A stretch of 58,559 nucleotides of DNA. Source: an uncultured Desulfovibrio sp. (GTDB taxonomy: Bacteria > Desulfobacterota > Desulfovibrionia > Desulfovibrionales > Desulfovibrionaceae). The stretch covers positions 1-58,559 of the forward strand of contig NZ_CALUWO010000007.1 of assembly GCF_944324505.1 (NCBI RefSeq). The letters run 5' to 3'. Position numbers and translations under genes: made by a program. The notes beneath the pieces were generated by a model that was given only the letters and a program-made list of their open reading frames with translations, ran no database searches and was not told the origin of the DNA. Shown here piece by piece: positions 34,820-43,592 of this stretch; within the stretch, counting starts at the first letter, position 1; each line of letters begins with the position of its first letter.

Positions 34820-34842
34820 ACGGCTGCTCAAAGAGCAGCCGT
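34820..34842 (-). terminator. Terminator downstream of the dksA-like gene
   Basis: Minus-strand stem ACGGCTGCT/AGCAGCCGT with 5 nt loop and a TTTTT tail. It ends transcripts coming through the repeat pair from the dksA-like gene. Confidence 0.75.
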
Positions 34843-34853
34843 GAGGAAAGAAC

Positions 34854-34884
34854 GGTGTACCCCCGCCGGCAGGGGCCGTTTGCG
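34854..34884. repeat. 31 bp direct repeat, copy 1
   Basis: Begins GGTGTACCCCCGCCGGC and ends GGGGCCGTTTGCG, with an internal CCCC/GGGG inverted repeat. Identical to copy 2 with a 61 bp period. The 30 bp between the copies also starts GGTG and ends TTGCG, like a diverged third unit. Confidence 0.85.
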
Positions 34885-34914
34885 GGTGGCGCCGTCCACG
34901 ATGAAGCCCTTGCG

Positions 34915-34945
34915 GGTGTACCCCCGCCGGCAGGGGCCGTTTGCG
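34915..34945. repeat. 31 bp direct repeat, copy 2
   Basis: Base-for-base the same as copy 1, ending 24 bp after the 3' end (34970) of the dksA-like gene. No cas gene or further copy is near. Confidence 0.85.
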
Positions 34946-34969
34946 CAGAACATGACAGAGATCGGAGCG

Positions 34970-35332
34970 CTAATCGCCGCGCAGGGTTTCATCCTCTTCC
35001 TGCTTGGCCTTGCAGTTGATGCAGAGCCGGGTCACGGGGCGCGCCTTGAGGCGGGCAACGCCGATTTCCTCGCCGCATTCCTCGCAGATGCCGTATGTCC
35101 CGTCATCAATGCGCTGCAGGGCGCTCTGAATCTTGCGAATGAGGCGGCGCTCGCGGTCACGGATACGCAGGGTGAAGGCACGATCTGACTCTGCCGTGGC
35201 CCTGTCGGCCGGATCGGCAAAAACCTCATTGCTGTCAGTCATTTCCTCCAGCGTCACGTCGCCCTTCTGCTGGGCTTCTTCGAGCATCTTATTCAGCAGC
35301 TTGCGGAAATATTCCAAATCCTTCTGATCCAT
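34970..35332 (-). CDS. dksA: DksA/TraR-family zinc-finger protein
   Basis: 120 residues: a helical hairpin (residues ~1-75, with EVFADPADRATAESDRAFTLRIRDRERRLIRKIQSALQRI holding the acidic DPAD-type tip) and a four-Cys zinc finger GICEECGEEIGVARLKARPVTRLCINCKAKQE. DksA binds the RNA polymerase secondary channel and, with ppGpp, adjusts rRNA and amino-acid promoters. Ribosome site GGGAGG. Length is slightly shorter than E. coli DksA (151). Confidence 0.92.
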   Translation of the reverse strand: MDQKDLEYFRKLLNKMLEEAQQKGDVTLEEMTDSNEVFADPADRATAESDRAFTLRIRDRERRLIRKIQSALQRIDDGTYGICEECGEEIGVARLKARPVTRLCINCKAKQEEDETLRGD

Positions 35333-35422
35333 GAAACCTCCCGGAAGCCCGCCTGAGGCTTCCCTCCAAGGGTCTATCAAGCTGACGACTTTTACAGACA
35401 AAAATGAGCTTTGTAAAGACGG

Positions 35423-36583
35423 TTACGCTTTCCCGGCAGGCTCTTCGCGCCGGGGGCTGCCGGTGGCAGCATGCAGGCGGGCCTTCTGTTCCGCGCGAAT
35501 TTCCTGATGGGCCGGCTCCCACAGCGGCTCCTGCCAGAGGCCGTCGCGCGCGGGCATCACCACGCCCTGCCAGTCTGCGGGGCCGTCCGGCGTCTGCCAG
35601 TGGGCGCGCACGCCCACGCCCTGCCCGTCAGCGGCCTGACGGACCGCCCGCCCCGAATAGGAGGCCATGAGCGCCCCGGCAGCGGCCAGCACCGGCTCCG
35701 GCCAGAAGGCGGCCTGCCGGCCCACAGCCAGCGGCCCGGGAATATCGGCCAGAAAGATGCGGGCATCTCCCATGCGGGTGGCGGCCTGAAGGGCCTGATT
35801 GTCGCGGCTATTGCGGCCGATGGCCAGCCAGTAGTCCCGGCCGTCCACATGGCACCAGAACTGCCGGCCCAGATTGGCCAGCACAAAGTCCGCCGTGTCG
35901 GCCTGGGGCAGGCGCGAGAGCACCGGCCAGTAGCGGCGGGCATTTTCCACCTCGGTCAGGCGGCAGCCGCCGCCGGGGGTGGGGATATGCGTCAGACCGA
36001 AATGGCGGGCCAGCGCCATCTGTTCCCTGCGGCCACGGCCGCTGATGGCGGGCAGGCGCTCGCGATCCACCAGACCGGAAAGCTCCACGGGCGAAGGGTC
36101 CAGCAGACGGGCGCTCAGGGGACGGACAAGCACATCGGCCACGCCGGCATCACGCCGGATGGCATTGAGCACATCGCGCCGCTGCGACATGGGCCGCTGC
36201 CCCAGCACCTCGCCCGTGGCCAGGCAGGATGCCCCCACGGCTTCCATATAGCGCCGGGCATGACGCAGCAGCAGAATCTTGCAGTCCACGCAGGGATTCA
36301 TGACCTTGCCGAAACCATGGGCCGGACGCGCGCGCAGCATGGCGCAGAACGCGTCGGACACATCCAGCGTGGCAATGTCCAGCCCCTGCTGCCGGCGCCA
36401 GCGCGGCACGGCATCGGGATCACCAAAGAAGGGAGAATAGCAGTGCAGGCAGCGCACGCGCAGGCCCTGTTCCTGCAACACGCGGGCCGCCAGGATACTG
36501 TCCAGCCCGCCGGAAAACAGCACAACAACCTGCGGGGAAGGCGACTCGCCGCAGGGCTCGGAAAGAAGTTGGGAAGTGGTCAT
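35423..36583 (-). CDS. PP-loop ATPase, tRNA-thiolation (MnmA/ThiI-like) family
   Basis: 386 residues. The N-terminal PP-loop SGGLDSILAARVLQ binds ATP; LHCYSPFFGDP, NPCVDCKILLLRHARRYMEAVGASCLATGEVLGQRPMSQRRDVLNAI match the AANH adenylation fold of 2-thiouridylases, including a CVDC pair that could carry persulfide sulfur. The C-terminal third (GDYWLAIGRNSRDNQALQAATRMGDARIFLADIPGP) is a separate domain recalling the NFACT-R-like DUF found in delta-proteobacterial members. It probably thiolates tRNA, but it is not canonical MnmA. Confidence 0.8.
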   Translation of the reverse strand: MTTSQLLSEPCGESPSPQVVVLFSGGLDSILAARVLQEQGLRVRCLHCYSPFFGDPDAVPRWRRQQGLDIATLDVSDAFCAMLRARPAHGFGKVMNPCVDCKILLLRHARRYMEAVGASCLATGEVLGQRPMSQRRDVLNAIRRDAGVADVLVRPLSARLLDPSPVELSGLVDRERLPAISGRGRREQMALARHFGLTHIPTPGGGCRLTEVENARRYWPVLSRLPQADTADFVLANLGRQFWCHVDGRDYWLAIGRNSRDNQALQAATRMGDARIFLADIPGPLAVGRQAAFWPEPVLAAAGALMASYSGRAVRQAADGQGVGVRAHWQTPDGPADWQGVVMPARDGLWQEPLWEPAHQEIRAEQKARLHAATGSPRREEPAGKA

Positions 36584-36649
36584 GCCGCCTTGTATGCGAA
36601 AGCCGCCGCAGGAGCAAGCGCCCTGCGCCAGCGCCCCTGACAGAACGCC

Positions 36650-37279
36650 TTAGCGGCGCTCCACCCACCAACGGCTTTCCACGCGTGCATACCACCAGCG
36701 GCTGGAAGGCGCCTGCATGAGTTCCCTGCCCAGCTCCCTGCCCCAGGGCGTGCGCAGGCGCTGCACGGCATTGTCCAGCCACTGGGCGGCAAAGGCATTG
36801 CCCCGGTCCAGCTCCACCCGCAGATTGGCCATGAGGTCCAGCTGGTCCGCATCGCGGGCCAGACGGGCTTCCAGCGTGTCCCGGGCCTCAAAGGCCGCAA
36901 AGCCGGCAAGAATGTCCTCTTCCAGGCCGGTGCCCTCCACAGCATCGGCCAGGGCCTCGCGGGCGCGGCAGGTATTGTAGCGGTGATTGACGTAATTGAA
37001 GTCCCCGGTGCGGGCCTCGTGCAGATCGTGGAACAGGCAGAGCTGCATGACCTGCCCCACATCGGCCCCGGCCAGACGCGCCAGCACATAGCCGATGACC
37101 GTGGTGCGGTAGCTGTGTTCAGCCACACTTTCCCGGCCGCTGCCCAGAAAGGCATAGCCGCTGCGCGGCGTATGGCGCAGCATGCCGCATTCCTGAATGA
37201 AATCCGCCAGACGCTCGCACTGCCGGGAGGGCAGGCTTTCCGCCTGATGCGCCGACGGGGCTTCCTGTTCCTTGTCCAT
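36650..37279 (-). CDS. HD-domain phosphohydrolase (YfbR/HDDC2-like)
   Basis: 209 residues. The HD metal site is assembled from ESVAEHSYRTTVIGYVLA, LCLFHDLHEARTGDF and the late Asp in RDADQLDLMANL, the order seen in 5'-deoxynucleotidases of the YfbR/HDDC2 type (usual length ~190-200). A likely role is removing phosphate from dNMPs. It lies 28 bp after the response-regulator start region on the same strand but is probably separate. Confidence 0.85.
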   Translation of the reverse strand: MDKEQEAPSAHQAESLPSRQCERLADFIQECGMLRHTPRSGYAFLGSGRESVAEHSYRTTVIGYVLARLAGADVGQVMQLCLFHDLHEARTGDFNYVNHRYNTCRAREALADAVEGTGLEEDILAGFAAFEARDTLEARLARDADQLDLMANLRVELDRGNAFAAQWLDNAVQRLRTPWGRELGRELMQAPSSRWWYARVESRWWVERR

Positions 37280-37306
37280 GTGGTTTCCTTCTCTGCACCG
37301 GCCCGG

Positions 37307-38673
<1,367 letters not shown>

Positions 38674-38677
<4 letters not shown>

Positions 38678-40182
38678 GCCTGCTCCTTTTCAGCCTTTTT
38701 TCCCCCGGGCTGCGCCGCCGCATCGGCCACGGGCAGACGGATGCTCACCACGGTTTCGCCACGGCGGCCGGCCTCGGCCCGCCGCGAACGGATGCTGACG
38801 TCTCCGCCATGGGCTTCCACGATCTTGTGCACCGTGGCCAGCCCCAGACCGGTACCGTGCCCCTTGGTGGTAAAGTACGGATCAAAGATATGTCGCAGAT
38901 TTTCGGGCGCAATACCTTCGCCGTTATCGGTCACGTCCAGGCGCAGCATGCGGCCTTCGCGCGATACGTGTATCTGCAGGCGGGCCTGCCCGTCCTGTGC
39001 AGATGCCCCCTCTGTCTGCAGGGCATCCAGCGCATTGAGGCAGACATTGAGCAGCGCCTGGCCCAGGCGGTCCGGGTCCACCAGGGCGGGCGGCAGATGC
39101 GGCGCCGCCGTGCAGGACAGGGTCACGCCATGGTTGGCCGCATCCTGCCTGATGAGGCGCAGCACATGTTCCGCCACCTGCTCCAGCCGGGCGGGCCGTG
39201 CCCGCACATCCGTGGGGCGGGACAGGCCGATAAGATCGGTAATGACCCGGTTGAGGCGGTCCACCTCGCGCACCATGACCTGGGCGGCCTTGCGGTCCTC
39301 GCTGTCTTCCGGAAAGCGCTGCCCGAAATAGGTGGCATAGCCCTTGATGGAGCTGAGCGGATTGCGGATTTCATGCGCCACGCCGGCAGCCAGCGTGCCC
39401 ACGGCAGCCAGCTTTTCCTTGCGGCGCACCTCTTCTTCCAGCCGGCGCACCTGCCCTTCGGCCAGGCGCTGCCCGCGCCGGGACTGGCGCGCCCGCTGCG
39501 CATAATAGAGGGCCACCAGCGCCACCAGGCCCACCAGCAGAGAGCCGGAGGCCAGAATGACCAGATAGTCGCGGTCCTGCCGGCGGATGATGTCAAAGGG
39601 CGACACATCCAGCCCCAGAAAAAGCACCGGAATGGGAAAGCGCCCGGCCAGCTCCGGCGGCGGCGGCATGAACTGCCGGTAGACCACAAAGACCGGGCGG
39701 CCCTCCATATTCATGAAGGCCCATTGCGTTTCCTTGCCCGGGTTCAGATGCGCCATGACCTTTTCGTCCATTTCCTGGCCGTCCATGAGCAGGATTTCGC
39801 CGCGCCGGTTGCGCTGGCTGTGGGCAAGAATGGTGCCGTCCGGCATGGTCACGGCAATGAAGCGCACGTCGCTGCTGTCGCCCATGGTGTCCAGCAGGCT
39901 TTGCAGGGGAATGCCCACCTTGCTGCGCAGCCCCAGGCGGAGCATGCTTTCCAGGGTATCCACAAGGGTAGCCCCCTTCTCGGCCAGCAGGCGACTCATG
40001 GCATCTTCATTGCGATCGATGGAGGCCACGGCCAGCAGGCCGATCATGAGGCCGAAAACCAGCGCGGCGCCGCCCAGCAGCAGCCCCAGCGACGCCGGCG
40101 ACGAAACCGGCGGCGCGGAAGCGGCCTGCATGTCCGGAGGGCGGGCCACGGAAGCGCTATTTTCCTGTGCTGGAGATGTCAT
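38674..40182 (-). CDS. Sensor histidine kinase (ZraS-like)
   Basis: 502 residues: a membrane helix (~34-53), a periplasmic sensor region of ~180 residues (SLLDTMGDSSDVRFIAVTMPDGTILAHSQRN is a Cache-like strand set), a second helix (VILASGSLLVGLVALVALYY), then HisKA (VAHEIRNPLSSIKGYATYF, phospho-His) and HATPase (NVCLNALDAL, DNGEGIAPENL, FTTKGHGTGLGLATVHKIVEAHGG). It probably senses envelope metal or stress and phosphorylates the next gene's product. The chosen ATG at 40182 has only a distant GAGG ribosome site; earlier in-frame starts exist. Confidence 0.93.
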
Positions 40183-40356
40183 GGGGGGACTATAAACCTC
40201 CTTGCGCAGGCTGTCATCCGACCGGCCGGACCGGCGGAAGACAGCCAGTAGCGGGATTTTGCATGCTTTTTGCAGAGACCCCGACAAGGCCACGGCTTGC
40301 ACCGGCATCCTGCAGCTGGTATGTCAGTCCTGGCCACTTCAGCCAAGGAACCGCCT

Positions 40357-40791
40357 ATGCACACCACGCTTCTGATCCTGCTTCTCTGCCTGAGCCTGAC
40401 GCCCTCCTGGGCGCTGGCCGGCGGGCACGAGGACGGAGGACACAACAACGGGCATGGACGCTCCCGCAATATGGAAGAATGGCTCGCCGAGCTGCCCCAA
40501 GACAAACGCGACAGCATCCGCATCATCCTTGACGAGGAACGACCGGCCATTCAGGAACTGCGCCAGCGTATCCGGGGCAAAATGCAGGAACTGGACAATC
40601 TGATCTACAGCTCCGACACGCCGGGTGACGCCCTGGCACGTCTGGGCTGGGAACTCCAGACCCTGCGAGAATCCCTGAGAGACCGCTATCACCGCGTCAG
40701 GCAGCGGATATATGAAGAAGTCGGCGTCAGACTGCCCCGTGCGCGGGGCCGCGGCTGCCGCAGCATTACCCAGCCCGGCCCGCACTTCTGA
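40357..40791 (+). CDS. ZraP/Spy-like periplasmic protein 1
   Basis: 144 residues with a signal peptide (MHTTLLILLLCLSLTPSWALAGG), a His-rich mature N-terminus (GHEDGGHNNGHGRSRN) able to bind metal, and a helical repeat region (WLAELPQDKRDSIRIILDEERPAIQELRQRIRGKMQELDNLIY) typical of the ZraP/CpxP/Spy chaperone fold. It is divergent from the ZraSR-like pair, the same arrangement as zraP-zraSR in enterics, where ZraP is a zinc-binding periplasmic chaperone that tunes the kinase. Confidence 0.82.
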   Translation: MHTTLLILLLCLSLTPSWALAGGHEDGGHNNGHGRSRNMEEWLAELPQDKRDSIRIILDEERPAIQELRQRIRGKMQELDNLIYSSDTPGDALARLGWELQTLRESLRDRYHRVRQRIYEEVGVRLPRARGRGCRSITQPGPHF

Positions 40792-40814
40792 CAGCGCCCT
40801 CCATGCCTCCTTCC

Positions 40815-40844
40815 GGCTCCCGTCCCGTGCGGGAGCCTTTTTTT
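40815..40844 (+). terminator. Terminator of ZraP-like gene 1
   Basis: Stem GGCTCCCG/CGGGAGCC with 7 nt loop followed by seven T, 24 bp after the stop codon. Confidence 0.88.
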
Positions 40845-40934
40845 GTCCCAGCCCGGCGCCGCCGCAGGCAACCAGACGGAGCGCGCTCTCCCTCCCTGCC
40901 CCGCCGGGGCCCCCCTGTGCGAAAATCGAGCACA

Positions 40935-40951
40935 TGTCTAAAAAATGAACA
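40935..40951. promoter_or_regulatory. Upstream activator site 1 for the sigma-54 promoter
   Basis: TGTCT-N7-GAACA, an imperfect inverted repeat centred ~128 bp before the -24 element and 32 bp (three helical turns) from site 2. Confidence 0.65.
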
Positions 40952-40966
40952 GGCGCGTCCGCCAGC

Positions 40967-40983
40967 TGTTCGATTTATGAACA
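40967..40983. promoter_or_regulatory. Upstream activator site 2 for the sigma-54 promoter
   Basis: TGTTC-GATTTAT-GAACA, a perfect 5+5 inverted repeat of the same kind as site 1. Paired sites about 100-130 bp upstream are the usual layout for a ZraR-type enhancer-binding protein. Confidence 0.68.
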
Positions 40984-41068
40984 TCTCCTGCCGTACTTCC
41001 TGCCGCCTGCGGGAAGCATACGCAACGAATTCTACATAACATATTGAAATAAAAATAAAAATAAACTT

Positions 41069-41084
41069 TGGCACACCGATTGCT
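41069..41084 (+). promoter_or_regulatory. Sigma-54 promoter of the ZraP-like gene 2 unit
   Basis: TGGCACACCGATTGCT matches the -24/-12 consensus TGGCAC-N5-TTGCW exactly, with the GG and GC pairs 12 bp apart (41070 and 41082). Transcription should start near 41095, 43 bp before the small secreted ORF. The AT-rich stretch just upstream (41045-41067) is a plausible IHF bend. Confidence 0.88.
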
Positions 41085-41137
41085 ACATAGCAGGCAAGGC
41101 GGCGCTGCCGCCCCGAAAAAAACATTCAGGAGCCATC

Positions 41138-41263
41138 ATGACCCTCTTGCTTCTCTGCCTGACCGTGGCGCTTGTTTCCCTGGGGGGAGCCGCAATGCCC
41201 CTGCCGCAGGAAGTGCGCCTCCCGCGCCGGCCCAGAAGCGACAGCCCCCGGTCATTCCGCTAA
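41138..41263 (+). CDS. Small exported peptide, 41 residues
   Basis: ATG at 41138 behind CAGGAG (spacing 7) reads MTLLLLCLTVALVSLGGAAM, a signal-peptide-like N-terminus, then a short basic/proline tail ending at TAA 41263. The stop overlaps the ribosome site (AAGGAGAA) of the next gene, so translation of the two may be coupled. It is the first cistron after the sigma-54 promoter. Unknown function; could be a leader peptide or a small membrane peptide. Confidence 0.55.
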   Translation: MTLLLLCLTVALVSLGGAAMPLPQEVRLPRRPRSDSPRSFR

Positions 41264-41275
41264 GGAGAAATTGAC

Positions 41276-41812
41276 ATGCGTACCAAGATCATCGTTCCCG
41301 CCCTCCTGGCCGCCCTTGTGGGTGGCAGCCTTCTCGCTACCGACAGCATGGCCGGTCCGCATCACCGTGGCGACTACGGCCCGGGCTACTCCCACGGCCG
41401 CTGTGACTACGGTCCCGGCTACTACCACGGCCGCGGTGACGGCATGGGCTGGGGACATTACGGGCACCCCTCCTGCTGGGGTTACTACCGGAACCTGCCC
41501 CAGGAAAAGCGTGATGCCTTTGCCAAAATTGTGAACGACTACAGCCCGCGCATGGAAGCCCTGCGCGACCAGATCTTCGTCAAGCGTCAGGAACTGAAAG
41601 CCCTGCAGAACGCCACCAATCCCGATGTGGCTCAGGTGCGCCAGACCGCCGACGAACTGGTGAAGCTGCACAATCAGATGGCGGACCTGCATAACGAAAT
41701 GGGCGACCGCCTGAGCAAGGAAGTGGGCAGCCCCATGCCGCCCCGCCGCGACCGTGGTGACCGTCCTGCCATTGACGATACGGACGACGCCCCTCGCGCC
41801 AACGACAACTAG
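41276..41812 (+). CDS. ZraP/Spy-like periplasmic protein 2 with Gly/Tyr/His repeat
   Basis: 178 residues: signal peptide (IIVPALLAALVGGSLLATDSMAG), then a Gly/Tyr/His/Cys segment with the repeat DYGPGYSHGRC / DYGPGYYHGRG (residues ~32-55), then the helical ZraP core (YYRNLPQEKRDAFAKIVNDYSPRMEALRDQIFVKRQELKAL). The LPQ(E/D)KRD block is shared with the first ZraP-like protein. The His/Cys-rich arm should bind zinc or copper in the periplasm. It is expressed from the sigma-54 promoter, so its level should depend on the ZraSR-like pair. Confidence 0.85.
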   Translation: MRTKIIVPALLAALVGGSLLATDSMAGPHHRGDYGPGYSHGRCDYGPGYYHGRGDGMGWGHYGHPSCWGYYRNLPQEKRDAFAKIVNDYSPRMEALRDQIFVKRQELKALQNATNPDVAQVRQTADELVKLHNQMADLHNEMGDRLSKEVGSPMPPRRDRGDRPAIDDTDDAPRANDN

Positions 41813-41951
41813 CGTTTTCCCTGACCAGAAGACACGCGTAACGTGAAACTGTCCGCCACAGGCGGTAACCATACCTTCTCCTCAAGAAACAGCGACTTCA
41901 ACAACCTCCTCCTCTCCTAACCTCTAACCGTTGGAACATCCTCCTCCCCCG

Positions 41952-41981
41952 GACAGGCCGCCGCTCCCCCGGCGGCCTGTC
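41952..41981 (+). terminator. Stem-loop terminator after ZraP-like gene 2
   Basis: 12 bp perfect stem GACAGGCCGCCG/CGGCGGCCTGTC, 6 nt loop, tail TCATAATT. Between it and the gene is a CT-rich stretch (41900-41950). The tail has few T, so it may be partial. Confidence 0.6.
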
Positions 41982-42030
41982 TCATAATTGCCGGGCAACA
42001 GTGCCGGAGCCTTGCCGGCATGGCAAAAAA

Positions 42031-42061
42031 AGCCCTTCCTGCCACCGGGGCAGGAAGGGCT
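42031..42061. terminator. Bidirectional terminator
   Basis: 13 bp stem AGCCCTTCCTGCC/GGCAGGAAGGGCT, flanked by A7 on one side and T6 on the other, so it can stop both the ZraP-like unit (plus) and the hypothetical gene (minus). Confidence 0.88.
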
Positions 42062-42166
42062 TTTTTCTTTTAAGCCCCCTTGCGGGGGCCTGATGCAGGT
42101 TTTGAGGCAATGGCTCACCTTGCCGGCGAAGCAAGGGAAATGTCAGAACCTGCGGAGGTCGGCAAA

Positions 42167-42538
42167 TCAGGCATTGGCAGCGCGAAGCAGCTCTTCCACC
42201 TGTCCAAGCGTGGGGGTGGCCGCGGCATCCAGCCCGCACAGGCCGCGCACGGCCAGCATGAGCATGTCAAAGGGCAGGGACATCTCGGTCACGCCATTGA
42301 AAATGGTGCAGCTCTCGCCCTTGACGGCAAGGCGATAGGCATGGCGTGTACGCTGCTGCCCCCGCGAGCGGACAATATAGTAGACCTGCTCGTTGGTGTC
42401 CGTGACGTAGAGCTTCTGTCGCGTCAGAGTTCCGTTCTCCTCGTCAAACCAGGAGCATTCGGAAAAAAGGCGTCCCCGGAAGCTGAAATCGCTGCCGTTA
42501 TCGTGTTTGAGCGAGATGGATTCAAGGGTTTTCTGCAC
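42167..42538 (-). CDS. Hypothetical protein
   Basis: 123 residues from a GTG (MQKTLESISLKHDNGSDF) with AAGGA 8 nt upstream and a TTGACA promoter ~120 bp before it. The body alternates strands (FRGRLFSECSWFDEENGTLTRQKLYVTDTNEQVYYIVRSRGQ) like a small beta-sandwich, and the C-terminus is helical. No family recognised, although its clean promoter, start and terminator make it a real gene. Confidence 0.7.
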   Translation of the reverse strand: MQKTLESISLKHDNGSDFSFRGRLFSECSWFDEENGTLTRQKLYVTDTNEQVYYIVRSRGQQRTRHAYRLAVKGESCTIFNGVTEMSLPFDMLMLAVRGLCGLDAAATPTLGQVEELLRAANA

Positions 42539-42888
42539 GGTGCATCCTTCCTTTCGCGCGGCGTGAGCGCTGCCGTCAGCGCGTCGCCCCGGCTCGCCAG
42601 CGAGCGGTTTCCTGCGCCAGGTATCCCCCGAAGCCATGGACGGTTCGGGCAGAAAAAACCTAGCACCGCATCCTCTTTCTTGTCAATCATACCCCGCACA
42701 GAATGGGGAGAACATCTCACTGAACTTCCTGGTATTCCTCACAATCTTTCAAAAAGCTCTCCACGGCCCTCCGGGCACGGGCGGTTCGGCTCCCAGGGCT
42801 GCACCGGGGCCGGAAAAAGAGACAGCCATGCGGGCGACGACATCGCCGGAACGGACAGCACAGCACCGGCGCAACCGGGCCAGTAGCG
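42539..42888. other. 350 bp intergenic region
   Basis: Holds the promoter of the hypothetical gene (42658-42686). The 170 bp next to the DUF721 gene (42720-42888) has no gene I can support; a minus-strand frame ending ESFLKDCEEYQEVQ looks codon-like but has only a 15-codon start-to-stop length. Confidence 0.45.
42658..42686 (-). promoter_or_regulatory. Promoter of the 123-residue hypothetical gene
   Basis: Minus strand TTGACA (42681-42686), 17 bp spacer, CTAGGT (42658-42663). Confidence 0.5.
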
Positions 42889-43503
42889 TCAGGAGCGCCG
42901 GGCCTGCGCCACAAAGCGGGCATAGCAGCGGGCCACGGGAGAATCGGGCCGCATGCTCCGCAGGGCGCTGCCGTCCAGCCGGGGGCGCAGGGTGGGCAAT
43001 GGCGGCGGGGGCGCGGGGGCGCGGATGGCATCCAGCGCCGTCTTCTGGAAGCAGAGACTGACCTTGACGCAGGCAAAGTAGGGACCTTCCATAAAGGCAT
43101 TGACCCGCTCCAGAATCTCGGCGGATTGCAGGTGCAGTTCCTGCATGAGCATGGCATCTTCCGCGCCGATGAGCAGCACGTCCCCGCGGTGTCCCAGCGG
43201 CCGCGCCAGGGGCGCCAGCTCCGGCCCCATGACCATTTCCCAGTTGCGCCAGAGCTGGATAAGGCGCATGCGCACCGGGTCTGCCCCCAGCCCCTCCAGA
43301 ACCTGCGAAAGCACCTCGCCCACGCCGCTGGCCGCATGGGCCAGCACCTCTTCCGGCGTGCCGTCCGGCCGCTTGCGCAGGGCACGGGGACGCCAGAACC
43401 GGGGCCCGTGCGCAGGCGGGGCGTCGTTGGCCGCAACCGGCGCCCGGCGGCCTTGCCGGCCGACAGCAGAGGCGTCGCGTTTTTTTGTACGGGATACGGG
43501 CAT
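42889..43503 (-). CDS. DUF721 (DciA-like) protein
   Basis: 204 residues. The basic N-terminus (RTKKRDASAVGRQGRRAPV) precedes the DUF721 core: GVGEVLSQVLEGLGADPVRMRLIQLWRNWEMVMGPELAPLARPLGHRGDVLLIGAEDAMLMQELHLQSAEILERVNAF. DciA proteins help load the replicative helicase DnaB. It is divergent from sahR, with only 89 bp between the start codons, so the two promoters overlap. Confidence 0.82.
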   Translation of the reverse strand: MPVSRTKKRDASAVGRQGRRAPVAANDAPPAHGPRFWRPRALRKRPDGTPEEVLAHAASGVGEVLSQVLEGLGADPVRMRLIQLWRNWEMVMGPELAPLARPLGHRGDVLLIGAEDAMLMQELHLQSAEILERVNAFMEGPYFACVKVSLCFQKTALDAIRAPAPPPPLPTLRPRLDGSALRSMRPDSPVARCYARFVAQARRS

Positions 43504-43509
43504 GACAGC

Positions 43510-43538
43510 TTGACTATATCTGGATACATTGATATTCG
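43510..43538 (+). promoter_or_regulatory. sahR promoter with internal operator
   Basis: TTGACT (43510-43515), 17 bp spacer, TATTCG (43533-43538). The spacer and -10 carry the inverted repeat ATATC-N10-GATAT (43516-43535), and a second one, GCATCAC-N6-GTGATGC, follows at 43538-43557. This suits autoregulation by an ArsR-type repressor. Confidence 0.6.
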
Positions 43539-43592
43539 CATCACCGAATCGTGATGCACTTTCCGCCGCCACGGCGCTCTCCGGGTACCACC

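Noticed and set aside
34855..34944. Calling the 31 bp repeat pair a CRISPR array
   Set aside because: Only two repeats, no cas genes, 3' end unlike I-E repeats, and the middle segment resembles the repeat itself. Kept as an anomaly, not as an array.
40290..40310. A sigma-54-like GGCCAC...TTGC upstream of ZraP-like gene 1
   Set aside because: The GG and GC pairs are 11 bp apart rather than 12; one base short sites are normally inactive.
42717..42765. A 15-codon minus-strand ORF (ends ESFLKDCEEYQEVQ) with GGAGG before a GTG
   Set aside because: Too short and unsupported; could be chance although the codon choice looks natural.
43551..43592. Using GTG 43551 or ATG 43554 as the sahR start
   Set aside because: They add a Pro/Arg-rich tail not typical of ArsR proteins and would place the start inside the second inverted repeat; 43593 gives the normal N-terminus, though its ribosome site is weak.
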